From NCBI GenBank assembly GCA_013815485.1, contig JACDGB010000071.1:1-7903 (forward strand): a stretch of 7,903 nt of DNA, in the 5' to 3' direction. This document shows positions 1 through 4,777 of the stretch, piece after piece. Origin of the DNA: Rubrobacter sp. (lineage in GTDB: Bacteria > Actinomycetota > Rubrobacteria > Rubrobacterales > Rubrobacteraceae). Position numbers and translations under genes: made by a program. How positions within the stretch are numbered: position 1 is the first letter of the stretch; each line of letters opens with the position of its first letter. The notes under the pieces are model-generated. The model saw only the letters and a list, made by a program, of their open reading frames with translations, had not been told where the DNA came from and searched no databases.

Positions 1-575
1 ACCTCCGAAAGCTCCCCGAGCCGCAAGCGGTACCTTTCGAGGAGGCCCGCAGTATGGACAAGATACGGTAGGCCCGTGCTCTCGCCCAGGGATCTCATCT
101 TTTCGGGGGTGAGGAGATGCTCCTGGCAGCGCAGGAGGAGGTCGTAGACCTCGCGTACGGTGGCCGGGCGGGCGAGGGTGCCGGGCGCGAGGCCCCACGC
201 CTCGGAGCTCTCGTTGGCGAGCAGCTCCGAGACCAGCGCCCATTGCTCCCCCGTCGCCATGATCTCTGGCGCCATGCGGAGGCCCAGCGCGCTCGCGTAG
301 CGGCGGACGATGGAGAGGGCGAAGGAGTGGAAGGTCCTGGTCTCCACGAAAGCTGCCTCGGGGACGCGGCTCTTGACCCGCTCGCTCATCTCGTCGGCCG
401 CGCGGCGCGAGAAGGTCAGGGCGAGGATGCGATCTGGCCTGACGCCCCGGTTCGCCACGAGATGCGCGATCCTTGCCACCAACACCCCGGTCTTGCCCGT
501 GCCGGGACCGGCGAGGACGAGCAGTGGACCGCCGGGATGCTCGACGGCCCGCAGTTGATCCGCGTTGAGGTTCAC
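1..575 (-). CDS. UvrD/REP-family (SF1A) ATP-dependent DNA helicase, N-terminal part, cut by window edge
   Basis: The 191 visible codons show the start of an SF1A helicase motor, an enzyme that unwinds DNA at the cost of ATP in repair or recombination. Visible in order: a Q-motif (LNADQLRAV, residues 3-11), Walker A AGPGTGKT (22-29), motif Ia LTFSRRAADEM (53-63) and motif Ib TFHSFALSIVRRY (81-93), followed by the start of the 1B insertion. The LTFSRRAA and TFHSFA wording resembles actinobacterial AdnB/UvrD-like helicases more than housekeeping PcrA (family knowledge). The walker B and C-terminal motifs lie outside the window. I chose the GTG at 575 because GGAG sits 6 bases upstream and the Q-motif follows at once. 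An in-frame GTG at 617 would add 14 residues and overlap the upstream gene. It lies 16 bases downstream of the regulator fragment, suggesting cotranscription. The family call is firm; the exact subfamily is not. Confidence 0.88.
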   Translation of the reverse strand, partial: MNLNADQLRAVEHPGGPLLVLAGPGTGKTGVLVARIAHLVANRGVRPDRILALTFSRRAADEMSERVKSRVPEAAFVETRTFHSFALSIVRRYASALGLRMAPEIMATGEQWALVSELLANESSEAWGLAPGTLARPATVREVYDLLLRCQEHLLTPEKMRSLGESTGLPYLVHTAGLLERYRLRLGELSE

Positions 576-591
576 TGGCGTCTCCGGGCCT

Positions 592-954
592 TCAAGCCGG
601 AGCCCACTCGGACTCACCGCAGCCCCGCTCGATAATCCGCTTCTCTTGGTTCGCAACGGCCAGTCGAAGGGCACCCGAGTATGGGAAGTCCCTCCAGAAG
701 GTCCGGAGCGCCCCGACGAGGACAGACCTCTCCTCCACCCTCAGGTCGAGCTCCACCGGCGAGAAACCGCTCGCGGGAAGCCGGTAGCGACGACCGTCCG
801 TCTCGCCTGTGACCTCGATCCCGATGCCAGCCCCGGAGAGTGCCTCCACGTCTCGGGCGAGCTGCTTGCGCACGGCGCCGCGCGCATGGTCCCGGTCTCC
901 GTCCTCTCCCAGCGACGACTCGTGGATGTCCTTGTAGGGCGGGAGGTTATCCAT
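592..954 (-). CDS. PafB/WYL-type transcriptional regulator, N-terminal half only (truncated, probably frameshifted)
   Basis: The 120 residues read like the DNA-binding half of WYL-domain regulators such as PafB. There is a segment NLPPYKDI (3-10), then RKQLARDVEALSGAGIGIE (recognition helix and wing region), then YRLPASGFSPVELDLRVEE, the usual link to the first WYL-side helices. Family members are usually about 300-330 residues. Here the WYL core is absent: the protein ends in an unrelated-looking tail (EKRIIERGCGESEWAPA) immediately before the helicase. The frame stays open upstream of the ATG to 1023 and encodes plausible family sequence (LWRLTRCFARAAESI), but contains no ATG, GTG or TTG start. 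The ATG at 954 also has only a weak ribosome site. The true N-terminus therefore seems to lie in another frame. PafBC-type proteins regulate DNA-damage responses in actinobacteria (known), so sitting beside a helicase is suggestive only. It may be a pseudogene. Confidence 0.55.
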   Translation of the reverse strand: MDNLPPYKDIHESSLGEDGDRDHARGAVRKQLARDVEALSGAGIGIEVTGETDGRRYRLPASGFSPVELDLRVEERSVLVGALRTFWRDFPYSGALRLAVANQEKRIIERGCGESEWAPA

Positions 955-1036
955 TATGGATTCCGCGGCTCTCGCAAAACAGCGGGTAAGCCGCCAGAGA
1001 GTCCTCGCGCCGCCGCTCTCTGGTTACGCGGTTCAG
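947..1036 (-). pseudogene. Possible displaced 5' end of the PafB/WYL-like gene (strong ribosome site, CTG start, wrong frame)
   Basis: A very strong Shine-Dalgarno stretch, GGGGAGGAGG (1050-1041), is followed after four bases by CTG (1036-1034) and a 29-codon frame beginning NRVTRER. This resembles the start of HTH/WYL regulators. The frame ends with a TAA that overlaps the ATG at 954. A one-base shift inside the repetitive CGG-CGG-CGC stretch (about 1006-1016) would join it to the open frame of the 592-954 gene and give a continuous N-terminus. So either the gene is broken by a frameshift plus a GTG-to-CTG start change, or this is a small coupled leader ORF. The first reading is preferred, but it rests on resemblance only. 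Confidence 0.35.
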
Positions 1037-1061
1037 GGAACCTCCTCCCCTTCAAGGCACG

Positions 1062-1079
1062 GTAGCATCGTCTTGCTAC
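1062..1079. repeat. Short inverted repeat upstream of the regulator/helicase genes
   Basis: GTAGCA (1062-1067) and TGCTAC (1074-1079) form a perfect 6-bp inverted repeat around a 6-base gap. It lies 12 bases upstream of the strong ribosome site on the minus strand, so it could be an operator or a leader hairpin. A 10-bp perfect palindrome, CTTGCGCAAG, lies further upstream at 1143-1152. No convincing promoter was found between 1037 and 1189, and I see no gene in that stretch. Confidence 0.25.
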
Positions 1080-1189
1080 GCAACGCTTCGCGCATTTTAA
1101 TGTATTGCATCGAGGGCTCGACGAATTCATGTTCCAATGGTTCTTGCGCAAGTCCCAGCCTCAAGAGGTTGCTCGTCGAAGGCAACTAG

Positions 1190-1495
1190 GTATCCACGGG
1201 CGGGCACGGCCCCTCCGGGATCTCGGTCGTGAGCAACTGCGGCTCGGAGTGCGGCGTGGACGGCGCCACCGGAATCCGGGTGACCGGGAACACCATTGGA
1301 GGGGTCGGTCGCAGCGGCGAGGCTATCGCGTTCGAGCGGGGCGGCGGTGATGTCCAGGGGGATATCGGTCCCGATCCGCAGTACTGGAGCAACGGCGGGA
1401 TCCGGACCAACACCCTGCTGGCCGGACAGTCTGCGTGCGTGGACTCCGAGGTCCGGAGCGTATCTGGAGGTACGTTCGGCGACTGCCCGGACTAG
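1190..1495 (+). pseudogene. 3' remnant of a parallel beta-helix (pectate-lyase-like) repeat protein
   Basis: The frame is open from just after an in-frame TAG (1187-1189) to TAG at 1493-1495, about 101 codons. The product has the look of right-handed beta-helix proteins: short Gly/Asn/Ser-rich turns with alternating hydrophobics (GISVVSNC, GIRVTGNTIGGV, GEAIAFERGGG, GIRTNTLLAG) and a Cys-containing C-terminus (GTFGDCPD). Such proteins are usually secreted or surface polysaccharide-binding or -cleaving proteins of several hundred residues, so this is only a C-terminal end. The only alternative start, GTG at 1229, has no ribosome site. I infer a 5'-deleted, non-expressed fragment. Confidence 0.5.
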
Positions 1496-1532
1496 GCCGG
1501 GGACCGGAACTTTCCCACTCCCAGTACGCACA

Positions 1533-1562
1533 TTCACTGGAACTCGTCTCGTAGCTGATAGT
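1533..1562 (+). promoter_or_regulatory. Weak promoter candidate for the SRPBCC gene
   Basis: TTCACT (1533-1538) and GATAGT (1557-1562) are separated by 18 bases, with four of six matches to the -35 and four of six to the -10 consensus. A transcript from here would start near 1569, right at the upstream ATG (1570) of the SRPBCC frame. That would make that ATG leaderless, or give a leader of about 37 bases to the TTG start at 1606. Such matches occur by chance, so confidence is low. Confidence 0.25.
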
Positions 1563-1605
1563 CTCAAGGATGGCAATAGCAGCGAAAGTCAGACGAGGAG
1601 AAATT

Positions 1606-2073
1606 TTGGCACAACGAGTACACGAGAGCGTGGAGGTACAGGCTCCGCTCCAGGACGTCTTCACCTACTGGTCGAACTTCGAGAACTTCCCCAATTTTAT
1701 GAGCAACATAGAGGAAGTCCGCATGACGGGCCAGGATACAAGCCACTGGCGGGTGAAAGGTCCTCTGGGCAAGAGCGTGGAGTTCGACGCGAAGACCACC
1801 GAGATGGACCCGTCCCGCGGCATCGGGTGGAATACGGTGGACGGCGAGATCATGACCAGCGGCGAGGTGCGCCTCAATGAGGTGTCTCCCGGTCGGACCC
1901 GCGTCGAGGTGACGATGAACTACGCCGACCCGCCCGGCGGCAAGGTGGGCGAGGCCGTGGCGAAAGTACTCTCCGACCCTGAGAAGAGCATGAAGGAGGA
2001 TCTCCAGAACTTCGCCGGGATCGTCGAGCGCGGCGAGTTGGGCGGCTCCGGGAGCCAGACCACGAGCCGGTAA
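1606..2073 (+). CDS. SRPBCC-family (polyketide cyclase/START-like) protein
   Basis: A 155-residue single-domain protein of the helix-grip SRPBCC superfamily, which binds hydrophobic ligands in a deep cavity; the ligand and role of this branch are unknown. Visible hallmarks are the opening strand and loop HESVEVQAPLQDVFTYWSNFENFPNFM (written here in parts: VEVQAPLQDVF, then YWSNFENFPNFM), a central strand SHWRVKGPLGKSVEF, GIGWNTVDGE, a late strand TRVEVTMNY and the long C-terminal helix ending KEDLQNFAGIVERGE. This is typical of the cyclase/dehydrase group, with usual length. The TTG at 1606 is chosen because GAGGAG (1595-1600) sits five bases upstream and the domain starts at once. An in-frame ATG at 1570 would add 12 residues but has no spaced ribosome site. 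No signal peptide or membrane span is seen, so it is probably cytoplasmic. It is a lone gene followed by a strong hairpin. Confidence 0.88.
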   Translation: MAQRVHESVEVQAPLQDVFTYWSNFENFPNFMSNIEEVRMTGQDTSHWRVKGPLGKSVEFDAKTTEMDPSRGIGWNTVDGEIMTSGEVRLNEVSPGRTRVEVTMNYADPPGGKVGEAVAKVLSDPEKSMKEDLQNFAGIVERGELGGSGSQTTSR

Positions 2074-2106
2074 CCCGGCACCACCTGCAACAACCATACA
2101 TACGAA

Positions 2107-2148
2107 GGCACGCCGGGAAACCCGGCGTGCCCTGGACTTTGGCGTTTT
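2107..2148 (+). terminator. Hairpin terminator-like element 3' of the SRPBCC gene (copy 1 of a repeated element)
   Basis: An 11-bp perfect inverted repeat, GGCACGCCGGG (2107-2117) and CCCGGCGTGCC (2121-2131), closes an AAA loop. It is followed by CTGGACTTTGGCGTTTT, an interrupted T-rich tail. It starts 33 bases after the stop codon. The stem is long and stable and the position fits an intrinsic terminator, although the T tract is broken. A near-identical element with a compensatory pair change is at 4196-4172 on the other strand. Confidence 0.7.
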
Positions 2149-2191
2149 AGCCCAGGTGGGGAAACTGGTGCTCCGAAGTAACACTTCCGTG

Positions 2192-2779
2192 TTAGTCGGC
2201 GCGGGGGTGCAACCCAGTCAGAGTGACCGTGACGAGCCGGCGAACCGCAGCCTCGGACGGCAGGCTGCTGGCTGCTGTGAGGGCGTGGAGGCAGTAGCTC
2301 GCAAGCTCGTCAGGCGCGACATCATCCCGGAGAGCGCCGGTCTCCGCGCCCTCGGTCAGCAGGTCTCGGATGAAGTCGTTGAGTTGCTTCTGCGCTCGGG
2401 CGATGTGATCACCTCGATGCACGAGTGCCGCGAGTTCGGTGCCATGGTGCTTGTAAGAAATGAGCGCGTAAGCCTCCAGCACGGCTTCGAGTCGCTCGCC
2501 AGCGCCGCCAGCCCGGTCCCGGATTTCGGCGAGATATTCGAGGTGGCCGGTGATCTGACGTTCGTGCCAAGCGAGCAGGATCGCTTCGACGCCCGAGAAG
2601 TACTTGTACAGCGTCGCGCGTCCGATGCCGGTCTTCTTGGCGATCCGCGACATCGTCACCGACGCCAGCCCGTGCTCGGCCAACAGCGCCGCAGCAGTGT
2701 CTAGCGTCGCGTCGCGCACCGCGCGGCGGTGCGCCTCGATTGTCTCGTTCCACAGCTTCGGCACCACCCCACTATACAT
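2192..2779 (-). CDS. TetR-family transcriptional repressor
   Basis: A 195-residue protein of normal TetR length. The N-terminal helix-turn-helix is clear: TLDTAAALLAEHGLASVTMSRIAKKTGIGRATLYKYF within residues 25-61 (key parts VTMSRIAKKTGIG, then RATLYKYF, the recognition helix). The rest is an all-helical ligand-binding and dimerisation domain with no recognisable ligand signature. It is transcribed away from the small-membrane-protein operon starting at 2886, and the shared 106-base gap carries overlapping promoters and palindromes. By family habit it likely represses both itself and that operon until an unknown ligand binds. Start is uncertain: ATG 2779 has no ribosome site and would have a leader of only about ten bases; in-frame GTGs at 2767 and 2764 are alternatives. 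An imperfect hairpin (2179-2194) overlaps its stop codon. Confidence 0.92.
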   Translation of the reverse strand: MYSGVVPKLWNETIEAHRRAVRDATLDTAAALLAEHGLASVTMSRIAKKTGIGRATLYKYFSGVEAILLAWHERQITGHLEYLAEIRDRAGGAGERLEAVLEAYALISYKHHGTELAALVHRGDHIARAQKQLNDFIRDLLTEGAETGALRDDVAPDELASYCLHALTAASSLPSEAAVRRLVTVTLTGLHPRAD

Positions 2780-2796
2780 GACGGCGATACCAAGAC

Positions 2797-2825
2797 ATTA
2801 TGATTTGACATCGACACATTGTCTC
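2797..2825 (-). promoter_or_regulatory. Promoter candidate for the TetR gene
   Basis: On the minus strand GAGACA (2825-2820) and CATAAT (2802-2797) are spaced by exactly 17 bases, matching four of six and five of six consensus positions. Transcription would begin near 2790, about ten bases before ATG 2779, so the message would be almost leaderless. It overlaps the plus-strand promoter, so one bound repressor could block both. Confidence 0.45.
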
Positions 2826-2833
2826 GTTAAACT
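2805..2833 (+). promoter_or_regulatory. Sigma-70-type promoter of the small-membrane-protein/DUF2269-like operon
   Basis: A perfect -35 TTGACA (2805-2810), a 17-base spacer and a -10 TAAACT (2828-2833). Expected start is near 2840, giving a leader of about 45 bases with a strong ribosome site GAGGAGG (2871-2877) before ATG 2886. A second TTGACA at 2852-2857 has no matching -10. Confidence 0.65.
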
Positions 2834-2885
2834 GGTGCCGTCATGAAATCTTTGACAATCACGCACGACAGAGGAGGACACGCAC

Positions 2886-3164
2886 ATGGCTGATCCGCCC
2901 TGTTACCCCGACACCGGCGACGACACCAGCGTGAAACCCGACCGTGGATTGGCCACCGGCACGCCACGCTGGGTGAAGGTGTTTGGGATCATCGCTATCG
3001 TCCTGGTCCTGCTGTTTGTCGTCATCCAATTCACCGGCGTCGGTGGTGGCCACGGCCCTGGTCGCCACACACCGTCCGGTAAGGCTGGTGGCCAAACACC
3101 GCCCTCAAGCGTCACATTCTCCAGCGTCACGGAAGTCCGCGCACCGCTCGAGGGTGGCCGCTGA
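2886..3164 (+). CDS. Small single-span membrane protein of unknown function
   Basis: A 92-residue protein with a polar, proline-rich N-terminus (MADPPCYPDTGDD), one strong membrane span (residues about 31-50, VKVFGIIAIVLVLLFVVIQF) and a Gly/His/Pro-rich tail (GGGHGPGRHTPSGKAGG). Its start is well supported by GAGGAGG nine bases upstream. The stop TGA shares its last base with the ATG of the next gene, so the two are translationally coupled and probably work together at the membrane. I recall similar short proteins next to DUF2269-like genes in actinobacteria, but no function is established. Regulation is likely by the divergent TetR protein. The charge layout (Arg/Lys just before the span) favours an N-in, C-out orientation; this is inference. 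Confidence 0.8.
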   Translation: MADPPCYPDTGDDTSVKPDRGLATGTPRWVKVFGIIAIVLVLLFVVIQFTGVGGGHGPGRHTPSGKAGGQTPPSSVTFSSVTEVRAPLEGGR

Positions 3165-3691
3165 TGACCATGACACCCTCTCTCCGCAAGTTCGCGCTCA
3201 CCGCGCATGTCACTTCCTCGGTCGGCTGGCTTGGCGCGGTCGCCGCCTTCCTAGTTCTCGCCGTCTCCGGTCTGACTAGCCAGGATGCTCAGATGGTGCG
3301 TGCCGCCTATCTCGCGATGGAGTTGATCGCCTGGTTCGTCATCGTCCCGTTGGCCCTCGCTTCGCTGCTGACCGGGCTTGTCATGTCACTGGGCACTCCG
3401 TGGGGCTTGTTCCAGAACTATTGGGTCCTGTTCAAACTCCTGATAACCGTCGTTGCCACCATCGTCTTGCTGCTGCAGATGGAGCCAATTAGCTACATAG
3501 CAGGCGTAGCGGCAGAGACGACATTGTCCAGTGCCGATCTCCGCGAGGCGAGGATCTCACTCGTGGTCCACGCCGGTGGCGGCCTGCTGGTGTTGCTCGT
3601 GCCCATGATTCTGTCGGTGTACAAGCCGCGGGGCATGACCCGGTACGGGCGACGCAAGCAGCACGAGCGGCGTACGGAGTCGCAGCCGTAG
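3164..3691 (+). CDS. DUF2269-like four-span integral membrane protein
   Basis: A 175-residue hydrophobic protein with about four membrane spans: residues 10-35, 49-75, 88-106 and 132-151. It carries a His near the first span (FALTAHVTSSVGWLGA, H15) and another at the last span (SLVVHAGGGLLVLL, H136), followed by a basic cytoplasmic tail (YKPRGMTRYGRRKQHERR). This layout resembles the DUF2269 group of predicted membrane proteins with conserved membrane histidines, whose function is unknown. The start ATG overlaps the previous stop by one base; an in-frame ATG two codons later is an alternative. It is the second and last gene of the operon controlled by the divergent promoter. No terminator follows; a transposase remnant begins directly after its stop, so downstream sequence may have been replaced. 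Confidence 0.75.
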   Translation: MTMTPSLRKFALTAHVTSSVGWLGAVAAFLVLAVSGLTSQDAQMVRAAYLAMELIAWFVIVPLALASLLTGLVMSLGTPWGLFQNYWVLFKLLITVVATIVLLLQMEPISYIAGVAAETTLSSADLREARISLVVHAGGGLLVLLVPMILSVYKPRGMTRYGRRKQHERRTESQP

Positions 3692-4086
3692 ATGCGGCGA
3701 CTCCTGCTCTGCCTCGACCGAGCGAACCATGTCCTGACCTTGCTGAGGTGGCGACGGCATAGGAGCGCAATCAATGCGAGGCTGAGGACGCCCGGCGGGA
3801 GCGATCCTGGCGGTGTGAGGTGGCAGGCGTGGGCTTACGGCGCGTTGATCCTGGCTGGTTACCGCGCGTGGGGACTCGGCAGAGGTCCGATCCGCCCGCC
3901 GGATAGATGGTGGAACCGTTCTGGGAGGAGGTTGTCGCTCGGGACATTGTGGCGAGGCTACAGAGCAGAGCTGTGGGGAGCGGAGGAATTTCGGTCCATC
4001 TTTACCCCGACCACGGACGGGTGGGCTGAAAACAAGGAGCTTCTAGCCGTGATGGCAATGCGGTTAGCGGCTCCTTGCGAGGATAG
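3692..4086 (+). pseudogene. C-terminal remnant of a transposase, with a frameshift near its end
   Basis: The frame opening at ATG 3692 gives 132 residues. From about 3810 it reads WQAWAYGALILAGYRAWGL, then RPPDRWWNRSGRRLSLGTL, then WRGYRAELWGAEEFRSIF and TDGWAENKELLAVMA. This looks like the post-catalytic helical tail of a DDE-type insertion-sequence transposase. At about 4053-4058 the frame breaks: after VMA the next frame continues NAVSGSLRG and stops at TAG 4084-4086, which is the ending I expected from memory of such proteins. A one-base loss at GCAATG explains it. No catalytic DDE part or terminal inverted repeats are visible, so only an IS end is left. The first 40 codons are not recognisable. 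The IS family is undetermined. Confidence 0.5.
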
Positions 4087-4154
4087 TTGAGCTAGCCAGA
4101 TCCGGACAGCTTCTCGGTATCTTCATCGCGGTTCCGCTCCTCGGCTGCTGCTTA

Positions 4155-4196
4155 ATAATGCCAAACTCCAGGGCAAGCCGGGTTTCCCGGCTTGCC
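4155..4196 (-). terminator. Hairpin terminator-like element 3' of the DUF4396 gene (copy 2 of a repeated element)
   Basis: On the minus strand GGCAAGCCGGG (4196-4186), an AAA loop and CCCGGCTTGCC (4182-4172) form a perfect 11-bp stem, then CTGGAGTTTGGCATTATT. It begins 23 bases after the DUF4396 stop codon and in the same direction. It matches the plus-strand element at 2107 at nearly every base, including the tail; the one internal stem difference (A-T here, C-G there) keeps pairing. Confidence 0.7.
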
Positions 4197-4219
4197 TCTT
4201 CTACGCTCTTGAGGCGACC

Positions 4220-4687
4220 TCAGTGTCCGTGGTGCTCGTGGACCACGGCGTGTCCTTTGCCGCGGGCGATGAGGTAGCGGTTCACCGGGAACGCCGCCAC
4301 GAAGGCGACCGCCAGCGCGAACGCCAGCGCGAACGCCAGGGCTCCCCAGAACAGGAGGCTCAACGGCCCCGCCTCCATCGCGCCGGGAACGACGACCATC
4401 ACCAAATTGTCCACGATCTCCATGACCGTGATCGAGAGCGTGTCCGCAGCGAAAGCCAGCGGCAACGCCGCCGCCAGCGCGATGCCGGAGCGCAACAGGG
4501 GCACCATCGTCAGCGAGTACCCGAAGAAGAACGCGAGCACCACCGCCAGCACGATGGTGGCGAAGTTGCTCCACCCGAGCGCCGTGCCGATCACCAGCCC
4601 CAACACCTCACCGATCGCACAGCCTGTCAGACAGTGTACCGTCGCGCTGAACGCCACCCGGTTGAGCGAAGAACTGTTGCTGCTCAT
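4220..4687 (-). CDS. DUF4396 domain membrane protein, probably copper-induced
   Basis: A 155-residue membrane protein with about four spans (residues 24-38, 43-66, 68-84 and 105-133). Family-like features are HCLTGCAIGEVLG (18-30; His18, Cys19, Cys23), FFFGYSLTMVPLLRSG (54-68), ADTLSITVMEIVDN (81-94), PGAM (101-104) and the end PVNRYLIARGKGHAVVHEHHGH (134-155, spelled here as PVNRYLIARGKG then HAVVHEHHGH), with five histidines in the last ten residues. DUF4396 has no proven function as far as I know. The Cys/His and C-terminal His residues and the CsoR-type operator in front suggest a role in copper handling at the membrane (inference). ATG 4687 is chosen because AGGAAGGAG (4700-4692) lies four bases upstream; an ATG at 4720 would start at the -10 box. 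A 12-bp tandem repeat encodes its ALAFALAFALAV stretch. Confidence 0.85.
   Translation of the reverse strand: MSSNSSSLNRVAFSATVHCLTGCAIGEVLGLVIGTALGWSNFATIVLAVVLAFFFGYSLTMVPLLRSGIALAAALPLAFAADTLSITVMEIVDNLVMVVVPGAMEAGPLSLLFWGALAFALAFALAVAFVAAFPVNRYLIARGKGHAVVHEHHGH
4311..4339. repeat. 12-bp tandem repeat inside the DUF4396 gene
   Basis: The unit GCCAGCGCGAAC occurs twice (4311-4322, 4323-4334) with a partial third copy (4335-4339). It encodes the repeating FALA pattern of the last membrane span. Being a multiple of three, copy changes would lengthen or shorten the span without breaking the frame. Confidence 0.7.
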
Positions 4688-4718
4688 AACACTCCTTCCT
4701 GAACTTGCAGACCGGCAC

Positions 4719-4747
4719 ATAGTATACCCCTAGGGGGTATATGTCAA
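4719..4747 (-). promoter_or_regulatory. Promoter of the DUF4396 gene
   Basis: On the minus strand a perfect -35 TTGACA (4747-4742), a 17-base spacer and a -10 TACTAT (4724-4719). The start site would be near 4712, leaving a leader of about 25 bases that holds the ribosome site at 4700-4692. It begins only about 31 bases after the ATPase stop codon, so the DUF4396 gene can be expressed apart from the ATPase operon. Confidence 0.75.
4723..4741. promoter_or_regulatory. CsoR-type copper operator overlapping the DUF4396 promoter spacer
   Basis: TATACCCC (4723-4730) and GGGGTATA (4734-4741) form a perfect 8-bp inverted repeat around three bases. This is the AT-flanked, G-tract-centred shape known for CsoR-family operators, which are released when the repressor binds Cu(I). 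It fills the spacer between -35 and -10, so bound repressor would block polymerase. It lies between a metal-ATPase gene and the DUF4396 gene, which supports the reading. No csoR gene is in the window. Confidence 0.8.
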
Positions 4748-4777
4748 AGCTCAGGGCGAGCCTTTCGTCTTGTGATC

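Larger units (their letters stand above)
2778..2845. promoter_or_regulatory. Candidate TetR operators in the divergent promoter region
   Basis: Two nested symmetric elements are present. GACA-N9-TGTC (2807-2823) lies inside the spacer of the plus promoter and next to the minus -35. A perfect 9-bp inverted repeat, CATGACGGC (2778-2786) and GCCGTCATG (2837-2845), flanks the whole region 50 bases apart, at the TetR start codon and just after the expected plus start site. Either or both could be the sites of the adjacent repressor, the outer pair perhaps by looping or as half-sites. Symmetry and position are seen; binding is inferred. Confidence 0.4.

Noticed and set aside
565..1065. Plus-strand open frame of 166 codons over the regulator and helicase start
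   Set aside because: The opposite strand encodes recognisable helicase and HTH/WYL sequence; this frame has no family-like segments.
956..1189. Plus-strand 77-codon frame ending at the TAG before the beta-helix remnant
   Set aside because: Checked as a possible missing 5' part of the beta-helix gene, but its sequence is Ser/Arg-rich and does not look like helix repeats.
1564..2184. Minus-strand open frame of 206 codons opposite the SRPBCC gene
   Set aside because: The plus strand has a clear SRPBCC protein with ribosome site; the minus frame is an Arg/His-rich shadow.
2179..2194. TAACAC/GTGTTA hairpin at the TetR stop codon
   Set aside because: Six-bp AT-rich stem without a T tract; likely chance, though noted in the TetR entry.
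2852..2880. Second TTGACA upstream of the 2886 gene
   Set aside because: No -10-like hexamer at 16-18 bases; that region is the ribosome site.
4746..4766. Imperfect hairpin AAAGCTC/GAGCCTTT between the ATPase stop and the DUF4396 promoter
   Set aside because: Short stem with a bulge and no T tract; too weak to call a terminator.
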